A stretch of DNA of 64,000 nucleotides from Crassaminicella profunda (GCF_019884785.1 NZ_CP082326.1:2907355-2971354), one strand, 5' to 3'. Shown: positions 55,115 through 64,000, counted from the first letter of the stretch. Notes: generated from the letters alone by a model not told the origin. Numbers and translations: made by a program.

Positions 55115-56206
55115 TTATAAATATTGTTTTCCTAATGCATCTGCTGTTAAAATAGCTGCATAAACACTTTCAGGAGTAACTTCAAAAGGCATATTGTAAA
55201 TAGTTTCTCCTTCAGCACAAGAAGCTTTTGCAACCTCCATCATTTTCTCAGGATTAATTTCTTTAATCCCCATTTCACCTAAAGTTACTGGAAGTCCAAT
55301 GCTCATACAGAAAAGAATTACTTCCTCTATTTCTTCCATTGGGCAATTTTCCATTACTAACTGTACTAAAGTTCCAAATGCTACCTTTTCTCCATGATAT
55401 AGGTGATGGCACTCACTAAGTACTGTAAATCCATTATGGATGGCATGTGCGCCAGCAAGTCCTCCACTTTCAAATCCTATGCCGCTTAAATATGTATTCG
55501 CTTCTATAATGTTTTCAACAGCAGGGGTTACCACTTTATTTTCAACAGCTAATTTTGCTTTTAGACCATCTTCTAACAACGTTTCATAGCAAAGTTCTGC
55601 TAATGCATAAGCGGATTTTGAAGGAAGAAGTCCCGCCATATTTGTAGCTTTGGAAATATCACAAGCTCTTGCTTCAAAGTAAGTTGCTAAAGCATCCCCC
55701 ATACCTGATACCAATAATCTTGCAGGTGCATTGGCAATAATATTTGTATCCATCAATACTAAATTAGGGTTTTGAGGAAGCACTAAATATTCATCAAAAA
55801 CACCTTCTGGCGTGTATAAAACAGATAATGCACTACATGGCGCATCCGTAGATGCAATAGTTGGCACAATTACTACTGATGTTTTTTGATAATATGAAAC
55901 TGCTTTTGCAGTATCTAATAATTTTCCTCCCCCAATGCCAATAACGCCGTCACAACCATTTGCTTTACATATTTCAATTAATCGATTAATTTCTTCTTTT
56001 GAACATTCCTTATTGAATGTTTCAAAAACTAAGTTTTTATCTTGATTTTTAAAACTTTCTTCTATAATATGCTTTGTTCTTTTCATTCCACCTTCAGTGG
56101 CTAAAATAAGAAAAGTTGACCCTAAATTAGCAGTATGTTCATAAAGTTTTTTGAGTTCACCATTCCCTTGAATATACTTGCTTGGAGACATAATAATCTT
56201 TGCCAT
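55115..56206 (-). CDS. GldA-like iron/zinc alcohol dehydrogenase
   Basis: The 363-residue protein belongs to the glycerol dehydrogenase group: nucleotide loop GIGGGKLLDTAKA, then metal ligands in SGMGDALATYFEA, AGAHAIHNG and HHLYHGEKVAFG. It is the last gene of the microcompartment operon, where the usual alcohol dehydrogenase is PduQ. It may reduce the aldehyde made in the compartment, or oxidise glycerol, regenerating NAD. The ATG has AAGGAGG. Confidence 0.85.
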   Translation of the reverse strand: MAKIIMSPSKYIQGNGELKKLYEHTANLGSTFLILATEGGMKRTKHIIEESFKNQDKNLVFETFNKECSKEEINRLIEICKANGCDGVIGIGGGKLLDTAKAVSYYQKTSVVIVPTIASTDAPCSALSVLYTPEGVFDEYLVLPQNPNLVLMDTNIIANAPARLLVSGMGDALATYFEARACDISKATNMAGLLPSKSAYALAELCYETLLEDGLKAKLAVENKVVTPAVENIIEANTYLSGIGFESGGLAGAHAIHNGFTVLSECHHLYHGEKVAFGTLVQLVMENCPMEEIEEVILFCMSIGLPVTLGEMGIKEINPEKMMEVAKASCAEGETIYNMPFEVTPESVYAAILTADALGKQYL

Positions 56207-56308
56207 AAAAAATTCCTCCTTCTCATTTTCATATGTTTTTATAGTTTATTTAAATAGCATTTAGTTAATTCTACCATGTTTTCAGTATAATTTTTCATTT
56301 TATATTAT

Positions 56309-56857
56309 TTATAAAAGTTTAGGAATCAACTCTTCATTTGGAGATGCTATAACAACCGTACTAATAATATCTCCAGTTTCTTTTAATTGATTTTCACAGG
56401 CCTTTACTGCTGATTTAACAGCACCTACTTCTCCTGTAAGTAATATAAAACCTTTCCCACCAAGACCTCTAGCTATTCTTACTTCTATCAGCTGTACATT
56501 GGCAGCTTTTGCAGCAATATCTCCTGCCATAATAGATGTAATGGCAGACATTGTTTCAACAATTCCTAAAGAAGAAATTTTTTCAATATCCGTAGTAGCA
56601 GTAAGTGCAGGAAATATATCTTCATGTACATTAGATATAACATGACTATCAATGATAAAGGGTCCTCCAATATGCTCTCCTGTTTTCACAGCATTTTTTA
56701 CTGCTCCAACATCCCCACACAACAATGTAACATATTTTCCAGGACATAATGGAGATGATAATATTAATTTAACATTTGCAGATTTTAACATCTGATCAGT
56801 TGCTTCTATTCCCTTTGCAATACTTTTAAATTCCAACAGTCCAATTGATTTTTTCAT
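56309..56857 (-). CDS. pduT: Trimeric tandem-domain BMC shell protein, PduT-like
   Basis: The 182-residue protein has two BMC domains in tandem (SIGLLEFKSIAKGIEATDQM and SLGIVETMSAITSIMAGDIA). Cys38 in SSPLCPGKYVT sits where PduT has the cysteine that binds a [4Fe-4S] cluster at the pore of the trimer, so it may pass electrons across the shell, from PduS upstream. Length matches PduT. Confidence 0.88.
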   Translation of the reverse strand: MKKSIGLLEFKSIAKGIEATDQMLKSANVKLILSSPLCPGKYVTLLCGDVGAVKNAVKTGEHIGGPFIIDSHVISNVHEDIFPALTATTDIEKISSLGIVETMSAITSIMAGDIAAKAANVQLIEVRIARGLGGKGFILLTGEVGAVKSAVKACENQLKETGDIISTVVIASPNEELIPKLL

Positions 56858-56888
56858 AACTCTCTACCTCTTTCACAATGTACGAAAT

Positions 56889-57737
56889 TTACATAAATAT
56901 AAATATAATAAAGCTACATAAGCATATGGTTGTTGCTGGAGGATCAATATGTGTATCACAACAACTATTCAATGTTCTTCCGACTATTTCACCAATAATA
57001 CATGCTATTACCGCAAATACTGCACCTATAAATATATTTCCTGTAGCAATTGTTGCATATCCTGCGATTAAAGTGACATGATGAGTTGTAGGGAAATCAA
57101 ATCCCATTTGTACAAATATTAGTGAAGCTGCACTTATACAAAATCCTATTATATTTATTTGTGTAAGATCAACGATATAAGAAATGACTAATCCTAAACC
57201 TACTGACCAAACAATATTAAATGCCAAGGTTTTAGCATCTGGAAGAAAACTTCTCTTTTCTAATTCTGATGTAGCTGCAATTTCAGTTTTTCCAAAGAGA
57301 CCTGTACTACCAAATACAATTCTTGTAATTGCGCATGATATAAAAACAGTACATCCAGGAGTATCCGTTGGTAATCCAATAGATACAAATAAAGAATTGA
57401 TTAAATATCCCAATATTCCAAACATTCCACCTACAAGTAAAACCATACTATCTTTTGTCTTTAAAAGCGGTGTAAGGATATCCATTCCACTATCTAAATA
57501 ATGTTTTTTATTTGCTGCATAAGCAGCTGCAGCTACACCTCCTGCAAATGCAATATGAGGTCCAAATAATGTGCCAAAAGCAACATTTCCAACAATATCT
57601 ATATTTCCTCCACAAGCCATCACTGCAATCCCAATCAGTCCCATAACTCCTGTAAAAATAAATGCTGGTAATGCACCAATTAGTGCACCAAATACTCCCC
57701 CTCCAAAAGCAGCTAAAATAGCCTCTATAGTAATCAC
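56889..57737 (-). CDS. Unknown membrane protein within the microcompartment operon
   Basis: The 282-residue protein starts at GTG behind GGGGGAG and is almost entirely hydrophobic, with seven or more likely membrane segments rich in Gly and Ala (GGGVFGALIGALPAFIFTG, GGVAAAAYAAN). Near the end it has NSCCDTHIDPPATT, a cluster of cysteine and histidine that could bind metal. I do not recognise a characterised family. Its place between pduS and pduT suggests a function linked to the compartment: a substrate or cofactor channel, or transporter. Confidence 0.75.
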   Translation of the reverse strand: MITIEAILAAFGGGVFGALIGALPAFIFTGVMGLIGIAVMACGGNIDIVGNVAFGTLFGPHIAFAGGVAAAAYAANKKHYLDSGMDILTPLLKTKDSMVLLVGGMFGILGYLINSLFVSIGLPTDTPGCTVFISCAITRIVFGSTGLFGKTEIAATSELEKRSFLPDAKTLAFNIVWSVGLGLVISYIVDLTQINIIGFCISAASLIFVQMGFDFPTTHHVTLIAGYATIATGNIFIGAVFAVIACIIGEIVGRTLNSCCDTHIDPPATTICLCSFIIFIFM

Positions 57738-57753
57738 ATAATCTCCCCCTTAA

Positions 57754-59097
57754 TTAGTTTTCATTATTATGATTAAAAATTACTATGCTTTTTTCAGTAA
57801 TATCTTTAATAATCCCATTTATACTTGCATGGATTTTTGCCCCTAGTTTATTTTCTGGAATATCTGCAATTAATTGTCCTTTACTCACTTGATCTCCTAC
57901 ACATACTACGGGCTCTGCTTTTGCACCTATATGCTGTTGTAAATCTATAACAACCCACTTAAAGGATTTATTATCTTCTTCTACAATAGGTGCCTCCACA
58001 TCATATTTTTCTATTCCTAATCTTGACTTTAGCTTATTGACTGGAAATTTTCTGTATTCTCTAAAAAGATTTGTATCCTTTGGTGTGTTTTTATTGGGAT
58101 TTTTTATTCCCTTCCCACTCAATTGTGCTTTTAAAAATTTATTTAACTTCCAAGGTTGAAGACCCATAATACATACTCTTTCACAAAGCCCGCATTCACT
58201 ACACAAAAATGCATCTGTTGCTTTTGTATTCACATCACAAGTACTACTATAGCTTGCTAGTCTCATTAATTTATCTGGATATAATTTATGTCCCAATAGA
58301 TTTCGTGGACATACATCTGTACACAATGAACAATGACAACAAGCACTTCTTGCTTGTCTTAACATACTCTCTATACTTCTATCCTTTGATAGTAATAAGG
58401 GATGATTTTTAGGAAGAACAATTAATCCCTTTGTATTTTTTTTGATGGGCTGCTGGATATCTTCAATAACTTTTCCCATCATGGGTCCACCATCGATTAC
58501 TCCAAATTCATCAATTGTAGTTCCACCAGCTAATTCAATGGCTTCTTTTACTAAAATTCCAATGGGAACTTTCTCAGTAATAGGATTTTCTACAGCACCC
58601 GTAATCGTTAAATATTTATCTGTAACTACAATATTATTCATAGCATTATATACATTGAGTAACGTTTCTACATTTATTACAATCACACCCACATTTAAAG
58701 GAATACCGCCTTCAGGCACAATCCTCTTTAATACTTCATATACGGTAACTTGTTCATCTCCTGCAGGATAAAAATTATCTAATGTAAACAATTCTAAGTT
58801 TTCATATTTAACCACTTTTTTATTTAAGTTTTCTAATGCTTTTTTATATTTTCCCTTTAGTGCAATGATTCCTTTTTTTGCACCTGTCTCCTCAACAATC
58901 TTATTTAAGGCTAAAAGTATTTCTTCACTTTTTTGAGCCATTAGTTGCTGATCTACTTGAAGGAGAGGTTCACATTCAGCCCCATTTACAATTATATATT
59001 CAGCTTGTGCATTTAATTTTACATGAGTTGGGAAACCAGCGCCCCCGGCACCGACAATCCCAGCCTCTTTGATTAAATCAATAAATTTTTCTTCCAT
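57754..59097 (-). CDS. pduS: PduS-like cobalamin reductase / RnfC-like iron-sulfur flavoprotein
   Basis: The 447-residue protein has an RnfC/NuoF-like start (GIVGAGGAGFPTHVK, GAECEPLL), two ferredoxin clusters (CCHCSLCTDVCP and CSECGLCERVC) and a C-terminal lipoyl-like domain (VSKGQLIADIP). PduS passes electrons to reduce cobalamin for adenosylation by PduO and may also oxidise NADH. It lies between pduP and the unknown membrane protein gene, close to pduT. Confidence 0.9.
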   Translation of the reverse strand: MEEKFIDLIKEAGIVGAGGAGFPTHVKLNAQAEYIIVNGAECEPLLQVDQQLMAQKSEEILLALNKIVEETGAKKGIIALKGKYKKALENLNKKVVKYENLELFTLDNFYPAGDEQVTVYEVLKRIVPEGGIPLNVGVIVINVETLLNVYNAMNNIVVTDKYLTITGAVENPITEKVPIGILVKEAIELAGGTTIDEFGVIDGGPMMGKVIEDIQQPIKKNTKGLIVLPKNHPLLLSKDRSIESMLRQARSACCHCSLCTDVCPRNLLGHKLYPDKLMRLASYSSTCDVNTKATDAFLCSECGLCERVCIMGLQPWKLNKFLKAQLSGKGIKNPNKNTPKDTNLFREYRKFPVNKLKSRLGIEKYDVEAPIVEEDNKSFKWVVIDLQQHIGAKAEPVVCVGDQVSKGQLIADIPENKLGAKIHASINGIIKDITEKSIVIFNHNNEN

Positions 59098-59113
59098 ATT
59101 CTATCCCTCAATT

Positions 59114-60514
59114 CTATCTGATTGAAAATCCTTCAGATAATACACATCTTCTCTTCCTTGTAAAAGTTTTTGCAGAAGTTAATCCTTCTCCAGTAGGCCC
59201 TGCAATTGTAAAGGTTGCATGTCCTTCTGCACCAAACCCTATTCCCGCATAGGAAGGAGCATTTTTAACAAAAATAGTCGTTTGAACAGCTCTTGCAAAT
59301 CTAGTTAGATGATCTACATTTTTAGAATGCATAATGGCTGTATGTCTATTTCCATGCTCTACTTTCACTCCTAATTCAATTGCTTCATCTATGTTTTTCA
59401 CTCTTACTATAGGAAGAATTGGCATCATCAATTCTTCAATAACAAATGGATGATCTTTATCTACCTCTGCAAAAATAACTTTTACATCCTTGTCAATAGG
59501 AATGCCAATTTGATTCATGATATAATCTGCATTTTTCCCAACAAAGGCTTTGTTAATTGTACCTTTTTCAGTTAAAACTAATTTTTGTAATTGATCTAAT
59601 GTTTCTTGATCCTTTATTTCAAAAGTATGATATTGTCTCATACACTCTATTAATTCATCTGCAACACAATCTACTACAATAACTTCTTTTTCGGCTGTAC
59701 ATGGTAGGTTATTATCAAAGCTGCATCCATCAATAATATCTTTTGCAGCTTTTTTAATATCTGCTGTTTCATCAACTACAACTGGTGGATTTCCCGCTCC
59801 AGCACCAATTGCTTTCTTTCCAGAAGATAATGCAATTTTTACAATACCAGGTCCCCCTGTAGCGCAAATCATATTAATCTTTTCATGTTTTAGCATAATA
59901 TTGGTACTTTCAATACTTGGTTCTTTTACTGTAACTAGCAAATTTTTAGGTCCATTTACCGCCTCTATTGCCTTATTGATAATTTCTACTGCTAAAACAG
60001 AAACTTTTTTCCCTCCTGGATGTGGAGAAAATACAACAGAATTTCCTGCTGCAATCATCCCTATACCATTACATATAATGGTTTCTGTTGGATTCGTAGA
60101 AGGAGCTATAGCACCAATAACTCCAAAAGGTGACATTTCATATAATGTCATTCCACCATCACCTGTATTTACTTCTGATTTTAAATCTTCAACACCAGGG
60201 CTTTTGTCTATGGCAAGCTTATGCTTTAAAACTTTATCTTCAACTCTACCCATTCCAGTTTCTTCTACACCCATTTCTGCAAAAATTTCAACATTCTTAC
60301 TTAACGCTTCTCTCATGGAAGAAATAATTTCACTTCTTCTGGCTAAACTGTATCTTGCAAATTCCTTTTGCGCTATCCATGCTGCTTCTACAGCATCATC
60401 CATATGTTCAAACACGCCAAATTTATTTTCATTGCTAGGATGATTATTTTTCCTTAACATTTCTTCCATCACATTTCTCACGATTTTTTCTATCATTGAA
60501 GCATCTATATCCAT
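59114..60514 (-). CDS. pduP: CoA-acylating aldehyde dehydrogenase (PduP-like)
   Basis: The 466-residue enzyme turns an aldehyde into acyl-CoA with NAD. The first 20 residues (MIEKIVRNVMEEML) form an amphipathic helix of the encapsulation-peptide type, followed by a linker. The catalytic Cys is in NNLPCTAEKE; ATGGPGIV and GAGAGNPPVVV are NAD-binding motifs. Length and motifs fit PduP/EutE. The ATG has GGGGAGG. Confidence 0.92.
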   Translation of the reverse strand: MDIDASMIEKIVRNVMEEMLRKNNHPSNENKFGVFEHMDDAVEAAWIAQKEFARYSLARRSEIISSMREALSKNVEIFAEMGVEETGMGRVEDKVLKHKLAIDKSPGVEDLKSEVNTGDGGMTLYEMSPFGVIGAIAPSTNPTETIICNGIGMIAAGNSVVFSPHPGGKKVSVLAVEIINKAIEAVNGPKNLLVTVKEPSIESTNIMLKHEKINMICATGGPGIVKIALSSGKKAIGAGAGNPPVVVDETADIKKAAKDIIDGCSFDNNLPCTAEKEVIVVDCVADELIECMRQYHTFEIKDQETLDQLQKLVLTEKGTINKAFVGKNADYIMNQIGIPIDKDVKVIFAEVDKDHPFVIEELMMPILPIVRVKNIDEAIELGVKVEHGNRHTAIMHSKNVDHLTRFARAVQTTIFVKNAPSYAGIGFGAEGHATFTIAGPTGEGLTSAKTFTRKRRCVLSEGFSIR

Positions 60515-60576
60515 TCAAAATCCTCCCCTTTCTAGTTCATTTGTTCATTACTATTTCTTGTATATCTATAAGTAAA

Positions 60577-61554
60577 TTATTTTTCCATCTCAAATACTCT
60601 TAATGCATGAGAGGCAATCATCATATCTTCTTCAACACTTCCTCCGCTTACGCCCATCCCTCCAACAAATATCTTTCCAATTTTTAAGGGATAACCTCCA
60701 CCAAATACAATCATTCTATCCATATTCTGTATACCATACAGCATTTCTCCAGGTTGAGATATTTTTGCAACCTCATGAGTAGGAAGCTTTAAGGAACTCG
60801 CAGTATATGCTTTATTCATAGAAATATCTATACTCGCTAAAAGAGAATCTTCCATTCTATGAATAAGTATTAAATTCCCACCTTCATCCACAACGGAAAA
60901 GACAATAGGAACACCCATGGATTTTGCTTTGGCTTCTGCTGCCTCTGCCATTTTCTTTGCTATACAAAGATTTAAACCCCCGTACCTATCATGACCTTTT
61001 AACTTTTTCACGACTCGATCCTTCACTTCCTGTATTAAAGCATTAGTTTCTTCTACTCTTGCTAATACAAATAGCATATCTGATAAACGATTTATATACT
61101 GCTGTACTTCTTCTCTTATTTTCTTTTCTTTATATAACTGAATAACCAGTCGCTCCCCACGCCTAACAATGGTTCTAGCTACGTGCAATGTAGCAGAAGC
61201 TGTGGTTTTTCCTGGTATAACAAATTCCTTTTGCGGCCCTATTTTCTTTGTATAATGATCTATTATTTCTTCTAGATTTTGAATGTGTTTTTTTTCAATC
61301 TTTTCCTTTATGTACTTCTTTCCGTGTTCATCAGAAGCCAATTCTGCCCCTAAAACAAAAATTTCTTTTTGTATATCTTTTAATATTTTCTTGATCTCTT
61401 CATTTCTACAAATAGAATATGCAACACCCATCATAGAATTTGCTTCATCTAAAGTTCCATAGCACTGGACTCTAAGATGATCCTTCCATACTCTACTTCC
61501 ACCTACTAATCCAGTTTCTCCCTTATCTCCTGTTTTGGTATAAACATTCGCCAT
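60577..61554 (-). CDS. pduO: PduO-type corrinoid adenosyltransferase with C-terminal heme-binding-like domain
   Basis: About 325 residues from the ATG at 61554, where the family N-terminus MANVYTKTGDKG begins; a longer frame to 61587 overlaps the eutN-like gene. The N-terminal half has YTKTGDKGETGLVGG, YGTLDEANS and RRGERLV of ATP:cob(I)alamin adenosyltransferases. The C-terminal half (about 185-325) is a PduO/GlcG-like domain (SVVDEGGNLILIHRMED, FGGGYPL). It makes coenzyme B12, implying a B12-dependent core enzyme outside the window. Confidence 0.9.
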   Translation of the reverse strand: MANVYTKTGDKGETGLVGGSRVWKDHLRVQCYGTLDEANSMMGVAYSICRNEEIKKILKDIQKEIFVLGAELASDEHGKKYIKEKIEKKHIQNLEEIIDHYTKKIGPQKEFVIPGKTTASATLHVARTIVRRGERLVIQLYKEKKIREEVQQYINRLSDMLFVLARVEETNALIQEVKDRVVKKLKGHDRYGGLNLCIAKKMAEAAEAKAKSMGVPIVFSVVDEGGNLILIHRMEDSLLASIDISMNKAYTASSLKLPTHEVAKISQPGEMLYGIQNMDRMIVFGGGYPLKIGKIFVGGMGVSGGSVEEDMMIASHALRVFEMEK

Positions 61555-61567
61555 AAGCTTCACTTCC

Positions 61568-61837
61568 TTAGCCAGTAACTTCCACATAATCTACAATACC
61601 AACGATGGCAGCATCTATTGGTGCATTGGGATTTTGAAAAGCTTTTCTTGCAGAACTTCCCGTTGCAACTAATACCATCTCACCAGCACCTGCTCCTGCT
61701 GAATCTATTACAACCTGAGAGTTTCCTGTAGGATCTTCATTTGTATCAATTGGTTGCACTAATAATATTTTTTCGCCTCTTAAGGTTTCATCTTTTTGTG
61801 TGGCTACAACCACACCGATTACCTTTGCTAAATACAT
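61568..61837 (-). CDS. eutN: EutN/CcmL-type shell vertex protein (BMC-P)
   Basis: The 89-residue protein is a pentamer that caps the corners of the microcompartment shell. MYLAKVIGVVVATQKDETLRG, LVQPID and DSAGAGAGEMVLVATGSSAR are typical. It is the right size, and the ATG has AAGGTGGGG. Confidence 0.92.
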   Translation of the reverse strand: MYLAKVIGVVVATQKDETLRGEKILLVQPIDTNEDPTGNSQVVIDSAGAGAGEMVLVATGSSARKAFQNPNAPIDAAIVGIVDYVEVTG

Positions 61838-61858
61838 ATCTTCCCCACCTTATCCTTC

Positions 61859-62653
61859 TTAAATACTAATCTTTACGCCTAAACTTCTTGCTGTATCCTT
61901 TGCAGCATCTGTAATAATGGTATCAGTTGACACAATCAAGTTTTTGTTTATATTAAAGGCAGATACAACCTCTGCTCTCGTCAATACCCGCCTTTTATAC
62001 ACAACCTGTTTTTTCACAGAATTATTCTTTTTAGGGATTATTTGTTTTATCTTTTCTACCATCACACCATAAAGCTCATTTGCAGGCACTAGCTTTATCC
62101 CATAACTCTCAAGGATTCTCAAATGATTCTTCATAGTATTGACGTATTCTACCGGTCCTTTTCCCATCCCCATACTCATTCTTTCTTGATTTAAAGGATC
62201 ACAAGCATTTTTTGCTGCAATAATAGGAATATTTTTCATTACACTACGAGCTACAATATTGGTAACCAAATTATCTGCTAACCCTAAAGCAATCTTAGCT
62301 GCTGTATTCATTGTAAGTACAGGAAATATTACCTTATCTATATCTAAATAACCATTTATTTTTTTATTATTACTTTCACCATATATTTCTAACATTTCAG
62401 ATCCAATCATATTTTTAATAAGTTCTTTTGTATAAATTCGTTCTGCACTCTGAGATAAAAGTACTTTAAGCTTCCATCCATCTGTTTTTAGTTTCTTTAA
62501 TTGCTCTATACTTTCGTGAAAGCCTATAGACCCTCCAGTAAATATGACTAAAGCTTTTTTAGGTACTTTTTCTAATCTATATAAAACCTCTTTCGCAATT
62601 TCCTTTATAATTACATCTATTATTGTTTCTTCAACAATCTCTCTAAAATTCAA
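61859..62653 (-). CDS. Microcompartment-associated flavoprotein-like protein
   Basis: About 264 residues from a TTG at 62653 behind GAGGTGA; a GTG at 62662 overlaps that site. The central region resembles the flavoprotein (PPCDC-like) fold: VIFTGGSIGFHESIEQL, VFPVLTMNTAAKIALGLADN, and PIIAAKNACDP. A C-terminal tail (RRVLTRAEVVSAFN) resembles tails of BMC-operon proteins. Proteins of this kind recur in BMC loci, but the role is unknown; FMN handling or shell attachment are possible. Confidence 0.7.
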   Translation of the reverse strand: MNFREIVEETIIDVIIKEIAKEVLYRLEKVPKKALVIFTGGSIGFHESIEQLKKLKTDGWKLKVLLSQSAERIYTKELIKNMIGSEMLEIYGESNNKKINGYLDIDKVIFPVLTMNTAAKIALGLADNLVTNIVARSVMKNIPIIAAKNACDPLNQERMSMGMGKGPVEYVNTMKNHLRILESYGIKLVPANELYGVMVEKIKQIIPKKNNSVKKQVVYKRRVLTRAEVVSAFNINKNLIVSTDTIITDAAKDTARSLGVKISI

Positions 62654-62666
62654 ACAGATCACCTCA

Positions 62667-63485
62667 CTAGCTGCTATATAGTGCTATCCCTAAAGGGGTA
62701 ACTAATAGAGGTTCTACAGGCTTTATGGTTTCAATGCCCAATTCTTTTTCAAACACACTTTCAAAATCATCAAAGCAACAAGCGCCTCCTACTACATATA
62801 CCTTTTCTACAAAATAACCATTTATATTTCTTTTTACAATAGAAGCCATTTTTTCTACTACTGGCTTAATAATTTGAAATACTTCTTTTTGTTTTTTAGA
62901 ATCTTTCTTTATTTTTTCAGCATCTTCAAAAGAAATCTTATGAAACCCAGCTAATACCAAACTCATATGTGTTCCTCCTGTAGCTTCATCTGCTGTATAG
63001 ATGACTTTGCCTTTTTTTAAAATGCTTATTCCAGTAGTTCCTCCTCCTACATCTACTACAGCACCCTCTTTGATTCCTAATACCCTTGCAGCCGCAGTAG
63101 GCTCATCTACTATATTGATTACATCCATTTCAGCAGATTCTACTACATTTCCTATGGCTTTTATATTTCCACTTAAGATTCCAGGTGGAATGGCTGTAGC
63201 TGCTTTGGTAAGAGTTGTTCCTATTATACTTTCTACCTGACTTTTTAACTCATTCACAATCCTAACAGCTCCTACATAATCTACTACAATCCCATCCTTT
63301 ACTACAGAAGCACCATAAGATGCTCCTGCAACTGGATTTCCTTTTTCATCAACAACTGATAAAACAATATTAGCCGTTCCCAAATCCACCCCAACTTTTA
63401 AATCTCCTTCATAAGGATTAAATGTTTTTTCTTTGATCAATCTAGCAAATTCTTTCATATTCTTATTAGCTCTTTTTAAATCCAT
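62667..63485 (-). CDS. eutJ: EutJ-like actin-fold chaperone
   Basis: The 272-residue protein has the ATPase fold of the Hsp70/actin group: VGVDLGTANIVLSVVD, DEPTAAARVLG, DVGGGTTGISIL and YVVGGACCFD. It matches EutJ in length and order and lacks a peptide-binding domain. Its job in microcompartments is not settled; it is thought to help assembly or reactivation. It starts 6 bp after the pduL stop with GGAGTAG. Confidence 0.88.
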   Translation of the reverse strand: MDLKRANKNMKEFARLIKEKTFNPYEGDLKVGVDLGTANIVLSVVDEKGNPVAGASYGASVVKDGIVVDYVGAVRIVNELKSQVESIIGTTLTKAATAIPPGILSGNIKAIGNVVESAEMDVINIVDEPTAAARVLGIKEGAVVDVGGGTTGISILKKGKVIYTADEATGGTHMSLVLAGFHKISFEDAEKIKKDSKKQKEVFQIIKPVVEKMASIVKRNINGYFVEKVYVVGGACCFDDFESVFEKELGIETIKPVEPLLVTPLGIALYSS

Positions 63486-63491
63486 AGGTGG

Positions 63492-64000
63492 CTACTCCTT
63501 ATTTTTTAGAATTTTTACCTTATCTCCATTTTTTAGGCCACTGGAATTTGCTTCATCCACATCTATATGCATTTCTAAGCTATACTTTGGGGATACTCGT
63601 ACTAATACATTTCCAAAAACAGTTCTTCTAATTCCTTTTGTTTCTACATCCACCATTTCCTTATCCCTTACACCATATGCTTTCGCTATTTCAGGAGTCA
63701 TATGTATATGTCTTAGTGCTGCAATAACCCCACAGTTTTTTGCCACACTTCCCTTTGGTCCTTTTATAAGAATCCCTGAGGTATTTTCGATTTTTCCTGA
63801 TTCTCTTATAAGTGGCTTGATCCCTAATTGATATCCATCTGATAAAGACACTTCTACTTGAGTAGCATCTCTTACAGGTCCTAGTATTCGTACTTTTTTA
63901 AAACTTCCTTTTGGTCCAATAATCTCTACCGTTTCATTTGCAGCAAATTGTCCAGGCTGACCTAAATCCTTTATCTTAGTCAATTCATATCCTTTTCCAA
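63492..64000 (-). CDS. pduL: Phosphate propanoyltransferase (PduL), N-terminus beyond right edge
   Basis: The frame is open from base 64000 to a stop at 63492 (about 169 residues seen). GYELTKIKDLGQPGQFAA, ILGPVRDATQVEVS, ALRHIHMTPE and RVSPKYSLEMHIDVDEAN are PduL motifs, with the zinc-binding second His region RHIHM present. The first roughly 40 residues, including the RHVH motif of the family, lie outside the window. PduL turns acyl-CoA into acyl-phosphate and frees CoA inside the compartment. Confidence 0.92.
   Translation of the reverse strand, partial: GKGYELTKIKDLGQPGQFAANETVEIIGPKGSFKKVRILGPVRDATQVEVSLSDGYQLGIKPLIRESGKIENTSGILIKGPKGSVAKNCGVIAALRHIHMTPEIAKAYGVRDKEMVDVETKGIRRTVFGNVLVRVSPKYSLEMHIDVDEANSSGLKNGDKVKILKNKE

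Noticed and set aside
60130-60327. Small plus-strand frame within pduP
   Set aside because: It is antisense to a well-supported enzyme and has no ribosome binding site or family similarity.

Overview
The window is AT-rich DNA from a low-GC Gram-positive anaerobe, most probably a member of the Clostridia. The evidence is AGGAGG-type ribosome binding sites, frequent TTG/GTG starts, S-layer homology (SLH) surface proteins, many lipobox lipoproteins, a T-box and a fermentative bacterial microcompartment operon. I cannot name the species. Nearly all genes lie on the minus strand. Only cysD, cysNC, one response regulator and trpB are on the plus strand. I see no rRNA, tRNA, CRISPR array, insertion sequence or phage gene.

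Layout. (1) 1-20475 is a surface-protein region. It holds an NHL-repeat protein cut by the left edge, a small nucleotidyltransferase-like gene pair, a 1547-aa SLH protein, a giant DUF4347/cadherin-like protein preceded by a TIGR03032-like protein, and a second SLH protein. A sulfate-activation pair (cysD, cysNC) that would make PAPS sits among them. Three surface-protein genes share one promoter with two TCTTTA boxes 11 bp apart. A sensor kinase/response regulator pair (18838-21395) follows. (2) 21485-23145 is a lone trpB under a Trp-type T-box. (3) 23181-42588 is a lipoprotein/transport island. It has three paralogous lipoproteins that fuse a propeller-like domain to a solute-binding domain, PepSY-like lipoproteins, a two-component system, a sugar-type ABC transporter (ATPase and two permeases), and, in the same operon, an HlyD-like adaptor, a MacB/FtsX-like permease and a secreted TolC-like coiled-coil protein. 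Four promoters here carry the same TTTACA-N5-TTTACA operator at identical distance from the -10 box. (4) 43023-48813 holds an AbgT-type transporter, two M20 amidohydrolases and a likely regulator. (5) 48972-54971 holds a chemoreceptor, a small membrane protein, a sodium/solute symporter and a CbpA-like DnaJ protein. (6) 55115-64000 is the distal part of a Pdu-like microcompartment operon: pduL (cut by the right edge), eutJ-like, flavoprotein, eutN-like vertex, pduO, pduP, pduS, an unknown membrane protein, pduT and a GldA-like alcohol dehydrogenase.

How the parts fit. The strongest candidate for an undescribed system is region 3. Several lipoproteins and one ABC/adaptor/TolC-like operon share an operator, and a PhoB/OmpR-type regulator is encoded in their midst. 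The second is the surface module of region 1, where a PAPS-making pair with no reductase beside it suggests sulfation of exported material. Both ideas are inferences from gene order and shared promoter motifs.
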